From contig JAAYBL010000093.1 in NCBI GenBank assembly GCA_012718945.1, forward strand, positions 1-32,368: a stretch of DNA of 32,368 nucleotides, given 5' to 3'. A program made the translations under genes and the position numbers. A model generated the notes under the pieces. The model was not told the DNA's origin and did not search any database. It saw only the letters and a list, made by a program, of their open reading frames with translations. This DNA comes from Bacteroidales bacterium. Lineage in GTDB: Bacteria; Bacteroidota; Bacteroidia; Bacteroidales; UBA1402. This document shows, in pieces, positions 14,934 through 23,450 of the stretch; position 1 is the stretch's first letter; each line of letters begins with the position of its first letter.

Positions 14934-17276
14934 ATGGACAAAAAATACTTTCTCACAGCCTTATTTTCTGCACTTATTGGATTTGTTCTGGCCAGTCCCG
15001 GCCAACTTAATGGCTACGTTACAACATCAGAAGGTCAACCAGCATCCTACGTAAACGTTGTGCTGATAGGAACGGGCAAAGGGGCCGTGGTCGACACGAC
15101 GGGGCGCTTTCAATTCAACCGCATTGAACCCGGCTTTTATACGGTAAAGGCCAGCTTTATAGGTCTTAAACCCAGCCAGAAGCAGGTGGAGATAAAGGCC
15201 GGTCAGACAACAGAAGTCAACCTCACCCTGGAAGAAGACTGGCAAGGATTGAGAGAAGTGGTTGTCAAGGCCTCTCCCAACCGCTACGTCTCCGATTACC
15301 CATCCATCTCGCTCCGCCTTAAAACACCCCTGGTTGACGTACCTCAAAACATACAAGTCGTCAGCAAAGAGACGTTGGAAGATCAGCAGGTCTTTGATAT
15401 GCTGGAAGGTGTAACCCGCAATGTGAGTGGAGTGACCCGCATGGAACATTGGGACAATTACGCACAAATCAATATGAGAGGTGCCCAGATTGCCGGTTTC
15501 CGTAATGGCATGAATGTGCAGTCAACCTGGGGTCCACTAACAGAAGACATGAGCGTGGTGGAACGCATCGAGTTCGTCAAAGGGCCGGCCGGATTCATGT
15601 TGGCCAACGGAGAGCCCAGTGGATTCTACAATGTGGTCACCAAAAAACCAACCGGTTTGACCAAAGGTGAAATCGGCCTGACAGTGGGCAGTTTCAACAC
15701 GTTTCGCAGCACCCTTGACCTGGATGGTAAACTCAGCAAGGATGGCAAGGTCTTGTACCGACTCAATGTGATGGGCAGTGCCAAAGACGCTCCCAGGGAT
15801 TATGAATACGCCAACCGCCTGACGGTGGCACCTGTCATCAAGGTTCAATGGTCTCCTCAGACGTCATTGACCGCCGAATACACCTATCAGAAACTGGAGA
15901 CCTCCCCGTTAGGTTCAAATTATGCTTACTCAGCCCGTGCCTTAGGCGAGTTGCCGGTGAGTTTTACCACAGCCGAAGCCAACCTGGATCCAACCAACAT
16001 TCAGGACCAGAGTTTGCTCCTGACGTTGTCGCACACCTTTAATCCTCAGTGGAAGTTTACGGGTCAATTGGCTTACCTGCTTTACGAACAGGAAGGGCAG
16101 TCACTGTGGCCAACCTCGGTTTCAGCTAACGGTGATACCCTGTTTCGGGCCGCTTCAAACTGGGATGTGTTGGGGCAGACCAAAGTGGGACAGTTTTTCC
16201 TGAATGGAGCATTTACGACAGTTGGTATCGACCACCACTTACTGGCAGGTTTGGACATGGGGGATAAAGATTACTACCACGACTGGTCACAAGGTGGAAG
16301 CATCGGCCCTCTGGCTATATACAACCCGGTTTATGGTCAGATTCCAGCTGGAGGGTATCCAGTCTATGACAGGGAACGGAGCATCCGTGAACGGGGGGTG
16401 TATTATCGAAATGCCTACTACGCCGCGTACCTGCAAGATGAACTGCACTTATTAGGAGACAAACTACGCCTGACATTGGCGGGACGCTACACATCTGTCT
16501 CCGATGTCGATCCCTACTCAGGAAATGGTGCAGCAGCCAAACTGACTCCTCGTATCGGTATTAGTTACTCACTCGACAAAAATACCAGCCTATACGGCGT
16601 GTACGACAAGGCTTTTGTGCCTCAGTTGGGCCGTGACTTCCATGGCAAATCCTTCAAACCGGTCACTGGCGACAACAGGGAAATTGGGTTGAAGCGGGAC
16701 TGGTTGGAAGGACTGTGGACAGCCTCCCTTTCGGGGTATCAGATTACCAAAAACAATGTATTGACCAGCGATCCCGACCATCCTTACTTTTCCATACAAC
16801 TTGGTCAAACGCAGACCAAGGGCGTGGAATTCGACGTCAGAGGACAACTTGTTCAAGGTTTGCACGTGACGGCCAATTACGCCTATACCGATGGAAAAAT
16901 CACCCGGAACAGCGATGCCACGGTTATTGGCCGACAAATCGCCGGTACCTCCAAACACATCGCCAACGCATGGTTAAACTATCGACTGATGGACGGTTTT
17001 CTAAGCGGACTTGGTTTCTCAGCCGGTATACAATATGCCGCGGGACGTACCAACTGGTACGGGATGTACGATAACAGTCTGCAACACATGCCTGATTATT
17101 GCAGGATTGATGGAGCCATCTCCTACCAGGCCGACCGTTTCCAGGTGGCTCTAACCATGAACAACGTGTTCAACACCTATCTCTATTCCGGTGCTTATTA
17201 CACGTATTCCAACTACTATTTCTGGCAAGCCGAACCGCTTCGCAACGCCAGGCTGACCATCACACACCGATTCTGA
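14934..17276 (+). CDS. TonB-dependent siderophore receptor with CarboxypepD_reg-like domain
   Basis: This 780-residue outer-membrane receptor starts at ATG 14934, chosen because a signal peptide follows (YFLTALFSALIGFVLA). Domain order is a CarboxypepD_reg-like beta-sandwich (GYVTTSEGQPASYVNVVLIGT..), a TonB-box-like LREVVV, a plug (VPQNIQVVSKETLEDQQVFDMLEGVTRNVSGV .. RIEFVKGPAGFMLANGEPSGFYNVVTKKP), and a 22-strand barrel ending in the usual C-terminal Phe (LTITHRF). The plug wording is that of FhuE/FpvA-type ferric-siderophore receptors, not SusC. It should import a ferric siderophore using TonB energy. The PepSY gene starts 2 bases after its stop, so they form one unit. The siderophore cannot be told. 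Confidence 0.92.
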   Translation: MDKKYFLTALFSALIGFVLASPGQLNGYVTTSEGQPASYVNVVLIGTGKGAVVDTTGRFQFNRIEPGFYTVKASFIGLKPSQKQVEIKAGQTTEVNLTLEEDWQGLREVVVKASPNRYVSDYPSISLRLKTPLVDVPQNIQVVSKETLEDQQVFDMLEGVTRNVSGVTRMEHWDNYAQINMRGAQIAGFRNGMNVQSTWGPLTEDMSVVERIEFVKGPAGFMLANGEPSGFYNVVTKKPTGLTKGEIGLTVGSFNTFRSTLDLDGKLSKDGKVLYRLNVMGSAKDAPRDYEYANRLTVAPVIKVQWSPQTSLTAEYTYQKLETSPLGSNYAYSARALGELPVSFTTAEANLDPTNIQDQSLLLTLSHTFNPQWKFTGQLAYLLYEQEGQSLWPTSVSANGDTLFRAASNWDVLGQTKVGQFFLNGAFTTVGIDHHLLAGLDMGDKDYYHDWSQGGSIGPLAIYNPVYGQIPAGGYPVYDRERSIRERGVYYRNAYYAAYLQDELHLLGDKLRLTLAGRYTSVSDVDPYSGNGAAAKLTPRIGISYSLDKNTSLYGVYDKAFVPQLGRDFHGKSFKPVTGDNREIGLKRDWLEGLWTASLSGYQITKNNVLTSDPDHPYFSIQLGQTQTKGVEFDVRGQLVQGLHVTANYAYTDGKITRNSDATVIGRQIAGTSKHIANAWLNYRLMDGFLSGLGFSAGIQYAAGRTNWYGMYDNSLQHMPDYCRIDGAISYQADRFQVALTMNNVFNTYLYSGAYYTYSNYYFWQAEPLRNARLTITHRF

Positions 17277-17278
17277 AC

Positions 17279-18406
17279 ATGAAGCTAAAAAAGATAGCTC
17301 ACGTGCTACACCTTTGGCTCGGCCTTCCGGCCGGGCTACTGGTGTGTGTGATTGCCCTGACCGGCAGCCTCTATGTGTTCAAGCCAGACATTGAATGGCT
17401 CACTCAACCTTACCGCCGGGTTGCCAGTCAGGAAGTCGCCCTACTCCCACCTTCCACGTTGGGCGCCAACGCCAGGACAGCCTTGCCAGGTAAAACGTTG
17501 CAAACCCTGAAGTACACGGCTGATGGCCGCTCCGTTGAAGCATTGTTTTACGGCTATGATCCTCCCTACTACCTGTCTGTCTTTCTAGACCCCTATACAG
17601 GCGAGGTATTGAAGGTACACGACAACAACAAGGGATTCTTTGCCTGGGTACTCGACGGGCATGCCTATTTGTGGCTAAAACCGTCCATCGGCAGAACCAT
17701 CGTAGCCACAGCCACGCTGGTCTTTGTCCTGATCCTGCTGACCGGCCTGTTTCTTTGGTGGCCCAAAAACCGCAAGGGATGGAAGCGAGCCCTTTGGTTC
17801 ACGTGGACCAGGCAGACGGGCGTGAAACGTAAAGTGTTCGACACACACAACATTCCCGGATTCTACGTGTTCTTTTTTGCCCTGGCTGTCTCCCTGACCG
17901 GATTGGTGTGGGGATTCCAATGGTTTTCCGAAGCCACCTATTCAGTGACCGGTGGCACAAAAGCGCTGTATGCGCCAACACCAACCTCTGTGGCTCTCCA
18001 AAAGACAGCAGAGCCTACGTTCATGTCACTGAATACAGCGCTGGATCGTGTGTTTGAACGTATGTTGAAAGAAAACCCTGATGCCCGTGTGGTAGGTATT
18101 CAGTTTCCAACAAACGACAGTGCTGCCATCGGCGCCACAGCCAATGCCTCCTCCAGCACCTATTGGAAAACGGATTACCGCTATTTTGACCGGCACACCC
18201 TGACAGCAATACCCTCGTCTTCGCTGTATGGCCGCATCGAAGACGCCAGTGGAGCCGACCTCCTGCGTCGGATGAATTACGACATTCATGTAGGTTCCAT
18301 CGGTGGATGGGCGGGTAAATGCCTCCTGTTTTTTGTCAGTTTGTTCATCGCCAGCCTTCCGGTATCGGGCTTCCTGATCTGGTGGCAACGGCGCAAAAGA
18401 AAATAA
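17279..18406 (+). CDS. PepSY-associated transmembrane protein
   Basis: This 375-residue inner-membrane protein has about four membrane segments: HVLHLWLGLPAGLLVCVIALTG near the N-terminus, one near residues 140-162 (IVATATLVFVLILLTGLFLWW), one near 194-218 (YVFFFALAVSLTGLVWGF), and one at the C-terminus ending WWQRRKRK. Conserved His residues in the first segment and in the HAYLWLKP and HVGSIGGWAG segments fit heme ligands. PepSY_TM proteins next to siderophore receptors are thought to act as ferric-siderophore reductases or uptake helpers. Translation is likely coupled to the receptor gene upstream. Its 3' end faces the response regulator gene across about 50 bases. Confidence 0.88.
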   Translation: MKLKKIAHVLHLWLGLPAGLLVCVIALTGSLYVFKPDIEWLTQPYRRVASQEVALLPPSTLGANARTALPGKTLQTLKYTADGRSVEALFYGYDPPYYLSVFLDPYTGEVLKVHDNNKGFFAWVLDGHAYLWLKPSIGRTIVATATLVFVLILLTGLFLWWPKNRKGWKRALWFTWTRQTGVKRKVFDTHNIPGFYVFFFALAVSLTGLVWGFQWFSEATYSVTGGTKALYAPTPTSVALQKTAEPTFMSLNTALDRVFERMLKENPDARVVGIQFPTNDSAAIGATANASSSTYWKTDYRYFDRHTLTAIPSSSLYGRIEDASGADLLRRMNYDIHVGSIGGWAGKCLLFFVSLFIASLPVSGFLIWWQRRKRK

Positions 18407-18459
18407 CGACCAGCAACAGCCTCTACATTTATGGCACGGACACTACATATTCAGGATTC

Positions 18460-19215
18460 TCAGCGATCCATCCATTGTTTGAAATCCGCCACTCGCTCTC
18501 GGCTCACCAGAAGACTGTCGGGCCCTTGCCACGTGGGTACGTTGAGTTTCAGTCGACTGGAGGAGTAGGCCAACATGTCCTTGATGGCGGCGTAGTGAAC
18601 GATGCACGTGCGGTTGATTCTGAAAAAGCAATGAGGATCAACTTGTAGTTCAATCTTGTCGAGCGAACCATCCACAGCGTAACTCCTGCCTGTGTCGGTC
18701 AGCAGAAAGGTGCTGCGTTCATCAATGTAAAAAGCGTGAATGCTGGTGGCAGGGATGGATTTGTAATGATCCCCCACCTTAATGAGAAAACGCTCCTTGG
18801 GTCGGTGCTGAAACTGGTTGGCAACCGTCTTGATGAGGGTGGGCTGGGTGTAGGTTTTATATTTGTCCAACGCTGCTTTTAACTCCTCCGGATCAATGGG
18901 CTTCAGCAGGTAATCGACGCTGTTCACTTTGAAGGCCTTGAGGGTGTAGGCATCGTAGGCTGTGGTGAAAATGACGGGGATGGTCACGTCGATTTGTTCG
19001 AACAGTTCAAAGCAAACCCCATCTTCAAGTTGGACATCCATGAAAAGAAGGTCAGGCGACGGGTGTTTCAACAACCAGTTCGCCGCCTTTTCTACCGAAG
19101 GAATGACCTCCACAACCTCCAAGTCGGGCGCCACGGCTTTCAGCAAGCGTATCAACTTGTTGGCAGCCGGGCGTTCGTCTTCAATCAAGAGCGCTTTAAG
19201 GGGTGCGTTGGTCAT
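18460..19215 (-). CDS. LytTR family response regulator
   Basis: This 251-residue protein has a receiver domain (LIEDERPAANKLI; phospho-acceptor Asp in LLFMDVQLEDG; Thr/Ala switch in FTTAYDAY; Lys in VDYLLKPID) and a C-terminal LytTR DNA-binding domain (RFLIKVGDHYKSIPATSIHAFYIDE .. FFRINRTCIVHYAAI). The ATG at 19215 (MTNAPLKALLIEDE) is preferred over the in-frame codon at 19257, which overlaps the kinase gene. It starts 17 bases after the kinase stop and is clearly its partner. LytTR regulators bind direct repeats; targets are not visible. Its gene converges with the receptor/PepSY unit, which may or may not be a target. Confidence 0.92.
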   Translation of the reverse strand: MTNAPLKALLIEDERPAANKLIRLLKAVAPDLEVVEVIPSVEKAANWLLKHPSPDLLFMDVQLEDGVCFELFEQIDVTIPVIFTTAYDAYTLKAFKVNSVDYLLKPIDPEELKAALDKYKTYTQPTLIKTVANQFQHRPKERFLIKVGDHYKSIPATSIHAFYIDERSTFLLTDTGRSYAVDGSLDKIELQVDPHCFFRINRTCIVHYAAIKDMLAYSSSRLKLNVPTWQGPDSLLVSRERVADFKQWMDR

Positions 19216-19232
19216 GGCTGGCTGTTGACGAC

Positions 19233-20267
19233 TTAAACGAGTGGCAAGGTAACACAAAAATGGGTTGAATCCTGCGTGATGGTCAATTCTTTGCCGGTAA
19301 TGAGTTTAAGACGTTCGTTCAAATTAGACAACCCTGTTTGGGGAGAGTCCTCGAGTGGGGTTTTCTTTTGTACGTTATTGGTTATGACCAAGCAGTCTTT
19401 CGAATAGCGAATGCTCAGACTCAAAGGGACCTCCTCAGATAGAACATTGTGTTTCAAGGCGTTTTCAACCAGGATTTGCAGCGAAACGGGCAGAACCTGG
19501 CGGCCAACCGCATCCTTCACATCCATCTCCAGTTTGATCTTACCTGCGTTTCGGGCTTGCTGAAGGCTGACATACCGATTGACAAAGTCGATTTCCTGTT
19601 CAATGGGTACCAGATTCGTGTCCTCATGCTCCAGGATGTAGCGGTAGATGTCGGCCAATTGTCTAATGTAAGCATCGGCTTTGGCTGCATCTTCGTACAC
19701 CAGTTCGGACAAGGTGTTCAGACTGTTGAACAGAAAATGAGGATTAACCTGGGCCTTGAGGTTCTGGTACTTGTACCGCAAATTTTCCTCCCTGAGTTGC
19801 TGTTCTTTCTTGACCGACTTATGCCAGAGCACATACACAAAACCAATGGTGAAACACAGCAACCAAAAAAAGAACCCGAAGCCGGCAAAGGGCAATTCAT
19901 ACAACCGCAGGTGAAGCCAATACTCGGAAAAGGGCCTGCCGATGCAGACAAACCAAATGGCAGTACTGAGGGCGATGGCCAGGTTGGCGATGAGGGTGGC
20001 TCCCAGGTAAAACAGCAATAGTGTTGGAATCATCCGTTTGGCCAACTGGACAGATGAGTACCGTTGAGCTCGTTTGAGCATAAAAATGACCAATCCGCCG
20101 ATACCACCGGCTGTCAGCAGCATGGAGAGGAAAGCAGGTATGACGGTGATGTGAAATGGATTGCCCGTCATCACTGACTTACGGAACATGGCAGAGGCAA
20201 AACAGAAGACGACGATGGCAGCTGACAACAACCACCAACGGTTTTTTTTAAAAAAGAGCTTGTTCAT
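19233..20267 (-). CDS. LytS/YehU-type sensor histidine kinase
   Basis: The ATG at 20267 (MNKLFFKKNRW) gives 344 residues. The N-terminal half has about four membrane helices (WLLSAAIVVFCFASAMF, FLSMLLTAGGIGGLVIFML, TLLLFYLGATLIANLAIAL, FGFFFWLLCFTIGFVYVLW) with no large extracellular sensor domain. The cytoplasmic part has the His_kinase motif QVNPHFLFNSLNTLSELV with the phospho-accepting His, the N box ILVENALKHNV and a GLSNLNERL ATP-lid segment. This class signals to LytTR regulators, and the next gene is one. The stimulus is unknown; short loops suggest membrane sensing. A partial -7-like TTACTTTG lies about 30 bases upstream. Confidence 0.9.
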   Translation of the reverse strand: MNKLFFKKNRWWLLSAAIVVFCFASAMFRKSVMTGNPFHITVIPAFLSMLLTAGGIGGLVIFMLKRAQRYSSVQLAKRMIPTLLLFYLGATLIANLAIALSTAIWFVCIGRPFSEYWLHLRLYELPFAGFGFFFWLLCFTIGFVYVLWHKSVKKEQQLREENLRYKYQNLKAQVNPHFLFNSLNTLSELVYEDAAKADAYIRQLADIYRYILEHEDTNLVPIEQEIDFVNRYVSLQQARNAGKIKLEMDVKDAVGRQVLPVSLQILVENALKHNVLSEEVPLSLSIRYSKDCLVITNNVQKKTPLEDSPQTGLSNLNERLKLITGKELTITQDSTHFCVTLPLV

Positions 20268-20368
20268 AGGTGTATGGGTTTTAACAAGCGTCAAAGTAAG
20301 GGGCTGCCCCTGTTGTTTGAAAATAATTGTCGCTGAGTCGTTGAACAAGGGGGCTGAACGGTTCTATT

Positions 20369-20695
20369 TTATTCGGATACCACTTTCAACCCCACGATGG
20401 AAGCGATCAGGGTCGTAAGGAAAAACAACCGCCAGAAGGTGGCCGGCTCCTTAAAGACGAAAATACCCACCAATACCGTACCTATGGCACCAATGCCAGT
20501 CCAAACGGCGTAGGCAGTCCCCAAAGGTAAAGACTGGGTAGCCTTGATGAGCAGGACCATGCTGAGTGTCAATGAAAGAAGGAAGCCCCCGTACCATAGG
20601 TACATCTCTGAGCCGGTAGCCTCCCTGGCCTTGCCCAAACAAAAGGTAAAGCCCACTTCAAATAATCCGGCTATGGTCAAAAGAATCCAATTCAT
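20369..20695 (-). CDS. Small multidrug resistance (SMR) transporter, SugE/Gdx-like
   Basis: This 108-residue protein has four membrane helices, the standard SMR size. The start MNWILLTIAGLFEVGFTFCLGKA holds the essential helix-1 Glu14. The LPLGTAYAVWTGIGAIGTVLVGI segment is the SugE/Gdx version of the family signature. Gdx proteins export guanidinium with proton antiport; Qac-type drug export is the alternative, and sequence alone cannot fully separate them. The ATG at 20695 is chosen because a TATCTTTG promoter element at 20714-20721 lies inside the longer frame that reaches 20782. The gene is divergent from GH43 with a 98-base gap. Confidence 0.9.
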   Translation of the reverse strand: MNWILLTIAGLFEVGFTFCLGKAREATGSEMYLWYGGFLLSLTLSMVLLIKATQSLPLGTAYAVWTGIGAIGTVLVGIFVFKEPATFWRLFFLTTLIASIVGLKVVSE

Positions 20696-20713
20696 GGTGT
20701 TGTTATTATCGGG

Positions 20714-20721
20714 CAAAGATA
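20714..20721 (-). promoter_or_regulatory. -7 element of the SMR gene
   Basis: TATCTTTG on the minus strand, 18 bases before the ATG at 20695. It overlaps the second copy of the 17-bp repeat (20717-20733). Confidence 0.6.
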
Positions 20722-20733
20722 GGCAAGTGAGCG
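20717..20733. repeat. 17-bp repeat, copy 2 (SMR promoter)
   Basis: Exact second copy of AGATAGGCAAGTGAGCG, first seen at 949-965, lying in the -7 and spacer region of the SMR promoter. Both copies have the same orientation relative to the downstream minus-strand gene. Confidence 0.5.
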
Positions 20734-20793
20734 CGTACAAAGCCCATCCATCTACAAAAAAATGCTTATTTTCGAGCCCCATATACGTGTATC

Positions 20794-22371
20794 ATGATAA
20801 AAAAGTACCTCCTATTGCCCCTCCTGTGCCTAAGCCTTTCATTGAGTGCTCAATCGACCCGTTTGTGGGGAAACTGGATCACCTGGGGCGACCAAGGCAA
20901 TGGCACCTACCAAAATCCTGTCATCCCTAGCGACTTCAGCGATATCGACTGTATTCGTGTGGGCAATGATTTCTACGCCATATCTTCCACCTTCCAATAT
21001 TCACCGGGGATGACTCTGTTGCACTCCAAGGATTTGGTCAATTGGGCATACTGCACCAACATCGTTGAAGACCTCACCCAGATAGGGCCTGAACTGAGTT
21101 GGCAACGCATGAACCGTCCGGCCAAAGGCATTTGGGCAGGCACATTACGCTATCACAACAAACGGTTTTACCTGTTTTTCGGCACCCCCGACGAAGGGTA
21201 CTTTATGACCAGCGCCCCTCAAGCAAAAGGGCCCTGGGCTCCACTGACCCAACTCCTTGACGAACCGGGCTGGGATGACTGTACCGTCCTATGGGACGAG
21301 GATGGTCAGGCTTGCTTTGTCGGTACGCATTTCGCCGATGGGTATAAAACCTACCAGTTCAAACTGTCAGCCGACGGCACCCGATTGGATAGAGCCTCGG
21401 CCGTACTCATCAATGAGGGAAGCGGTCGGGAGGCCAGCAAATTGATCAAAGTTGGTGATTGGTATTACCTGATTTTCAGCGAACATAAAAATGGAATTGG
21501 CCGGTATGTGATGGCCAAACGCGCACGTTCCATGTGGGGCCCCTTCAATGAAGAACGGCAATTGGCGTTGGCGAGCCGTGAAGCCAATGAACCCAACCAG
21601 GGCGGCATCATCCTGGGGCCAGACAACGCCTGGTACTTCCTCACCCACCACGGCTCCGGCGATTGGAGCGGGCGTATCGTCAGTTTGTTGCCCGTCACCT
21701 GGGTGGATGAATGGCCCGTTCCCGGAACCCTGACGCAAGAAGGATTAGGCACCATGCAGTGGTCAGGCAAGATGCCGGCCAAAGCCGCCAAAAAAGTCAA
21801 ACTGAATCGAAGTGATGATTTTAAGACAGCGACGCTTGGACCTCAATGGCAATGGCACTACCAGCCCCGTTCAGACATGTTTTCGTTAAACGAACGAAAG
21901 GGTTGGTTGCGACTGAAAGCCTATCGCCCACTAGTGGCCAACGATGTCACCAAAGCAGGCAACACACTGACACAGCGCAGCTTCCGGACATCGAGCAACA
22001 CCGTTACGGTTAAACTGGATATAGCTGGCATGACACCAGGACAGAAAGCCGGTCTCTGCCACCTGTCTTCTCAACACGCAGCCATCGGCTTGACCAAAGA
22101 GACGGATGGTTGTTGGTTGGAATACCGTAAGAACAGCCTCATCGACCGTGGCATTCCTGTAATGCAACAAACACTTTGGTTGCGTTCCACCTGGGGGCTC
22201 GATGGTTTGTCACAGTTTCACTACAGCCTGGATGGTCAAACGTTCGTGCCGTTCGGTGAACCCTATCAACTGGTCTGGGGCCACTACCGCGGTGATCGCC
22301 TCGGCCTTTACAGCTTCAACGACCTGGAAGAAAGCGGCTTCGTGGATGTTGATTACCTGACGTACGACTGA
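20794..22371 (+). CDS. GH43 family glycosidase with C-terminal DUF1349-like domain
   Basis: This 525-residue secreted enzyme has a signal peptide (YLLLPLLCLSLSLSAQS). The five-bladed propeller begins NPVIPSDFSDIDCIRVGNDFY (likely base Asp50), continues with WDDCTVLWDEDG (pKa-tuning Asp) and holds the acid Glu in GREASKLIK. This pattern resembles GH43 subfamily 12. The last ~190 residues (RSDDFKTATLGPQWQWHYQP ... YDLTYD-like end) form a beta-sandwich of the XynB/DUF1349 type. GH43 members of this sort remove arabinofuranose or xylose from arabinoxylan and similar polymers. It fits the nearby CE15, SGNH, PL1 and GH2 genes as plant-wall degradation. A -7-like TATTTTCG (7 of 8) is at 20767-20774. 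Confidence 0.9.
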   Translation: MIKKYLLLPLLCLSLSLSAQSTRLWGNWITWGDQGNGTYQNPVIPSDFSDIDCIRVGNDFYAISSTFQYSPGMTLLHSKDLVNWAYCTNIVEDLTQIGPELSWQRMNRPAKGIWAGTLRYHNKRFYLFFGTPDEGYFMTSAPQAKGPWAPLTQLLDEPGWDDCTVLWDEDGQACFVGTHFADGYKTYQFKLSADGTRLDRASAVLINEGSGREASKLIKVGDWYYLIFSEHKNGIGRYVMAKRARSMWGPFNEERQLALASREANEPNQGGIILGPDNAWYFLTHHGSGDWSGRIVSLLPVTWVDEWPVPGTLTQEGLGTMQWSGKMPAKAAKKVKLNRSDDFKTATLGPQWQWHYQPRSDMFSLNERKGWLRLKAYRPLVANDVTKAGNTLTQRSFRTSSNTVTVKLDIAGMTPGQKAGLCHLSSQHAAIGLTKETDGCWLEYRKNSLIDRGIPVMQQTLWLRSTWGLDGLSQFHYSLDGQTFVPFGEPYQLVWGHYRGDRLGLYSFNDLEESGFVDVDYLTYD

Positions 22372-22375
22372 TAGA

Positions 22376-22404
22376 TTCCAGCCTCCCTTCAGGAACGGCT
22401 GGAA
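22376..22404. terminator. Possible shared terminator between GH43 and acr3
   Basis: TTCCAGCC (22376-22383) and GGCTGGAA (22397-22404) form an 8-bp stem with a 13-base loop between two convergent genes. The right arm lies inside the last codons of acr3. There is no good T run, so the call is tentative. Confidence 0.35.
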
Positions 22405-23450
22405 CGGTTAAGAAACGCCGGTCTGGTTGTGTTGGCCAGGCGAACCAAAGTCAGCATAAGGGGTACCTCGACCAACACACCCACCACGGTGACCAGCGTA
22501 GCGCCTGAATCAAACCCAAACAGCACAATGGCCACGGCCACGGCAAGTTCGAAAAAGTTGCTGGCACCAATGAGGGCAGCCGGTGCGGCCACATCGTGCG
22601 GCAGCTTCCATCGATACGCCCAGCCGTAACCAATGCCGAAAATAAGAAAGGTTTGCAGGGTCAATGGGACAGCAATCAGCAGAATACTGAACGGATTGTG
22701 CAGGATAACCTCGCCTTGAAATGAAAAGATGATAATCAGGGTGAGCAATAAGCCGCCAATGGTGGTGCCGGTAAAGGCTTTCAAAAACGTGCTTTCAAAC
22801 CAGGCCAACCCTTTTCGTTTGATGACCAAACGTCGAGTAATCATGGCTGAGACGAGAGGTATGACCACAAATAAGACCACGGACAGCAACAGGGTATCCC
22901 AAGGAATGGCGATGCCGCTGACACCAAGCAGAAGGCTGACAATGGGAATGAAAGCCACCAAGATAACCAGATCGTTGACAGCCACTTGCACCAGCGTGTA
23001 GGCCGGATTGCCTTTCGTTAAGTGACTCCACACAAACACCATGGCTGTACAGGGAGCAGCCCCCAACAACACAGCGCCGGCCAAATATTCAGAGGCCAAC
23101 TCACCCGGTAAAAGCGACTTGAAAACCACAAAGAAAAACAGCCAGGCCAGGCCAAACATGGTAAAGGGCTTGATCAGCCAATTGACCACGAGGGTAACGG
23201 TCAAGCCTTTGGGGTTTTTGAATGCGTTGACGATGCTACCGAAGTCGATCTTGAGCATCATGGGAAAAATCATGATCCAGATAAGGATGGCGATGGGGAT
23301 AGACACGTTGGCGTACTCAAACTGACTTAAGGTGTCAGGCACCATGGGCAACCACTTTCCAATGGCAATGCCGGCAATAATGCACAACGTCACCCAAAGC
23401 GTGAGGTATCGGTCAAAAAAGGACATAGCGGGTTGAGGGTGCTTTTTCAT
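22389..23450 (-). CDS. acr3: Arsenite efflux transporter, ACR3 family
   Basis: This 353-residue inner-membrane protein has about ten hydrophobic helices. The ACR3 signature GAAPCTAMVFVWS holds the conserved Cys134 needed for As(III) binding, and the C-terminal EVPLMLTLVRLANTTR holds the conserved Glu. It exports arsenite using the proton gradient, the last step of arsenate detoxification after ArsC. Its ATG overlaps the arsM stop by 4 bases (ATGA), so translation is coupled. It is the last gene of the arsenic cluster. The older alternative name is arsB, but the sequence is ACR3, not the unrelated ArsB family. Confidence 0.95.
   Translation of the reverse strand: MKKHPQPAMSFFDRYLTLWVTLCIIAGIAIGKWLPMVPDTLSQFEYANVSIPIAILIWIMIFPMMLKIDFGSIVNAFKNPKGLTVTLVVNWLIKPFTMFGLAWLFFFVVFKSLLPGELASEYLAGAVLLGAAPCTAMVFVWSHLTKGNPAYTLVQVAVNDLVILVAFIPIVSLLLGVSGIAIPWDTLLLSVVLFVVIPLVSAMITRRLVIKRKGLAWFESTFLKAFTGTTIGGLLLTLIIIFSFQGEVILHNPFSILLIAVPLTLQTFLIFGIGYGWAYRWKLPHDVAAPAALIGASNFFELAVAVAIVLFGFDSGATLVTVVGVLVEVPLMLTLVRLANTTRPAFLNRSSRS

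Noticed and set aside
18319-18648. Plus-strand frame across the PepSY/response regulator junction
   Set aside because: It is a shadow of two well-supported genes and shows no domain.
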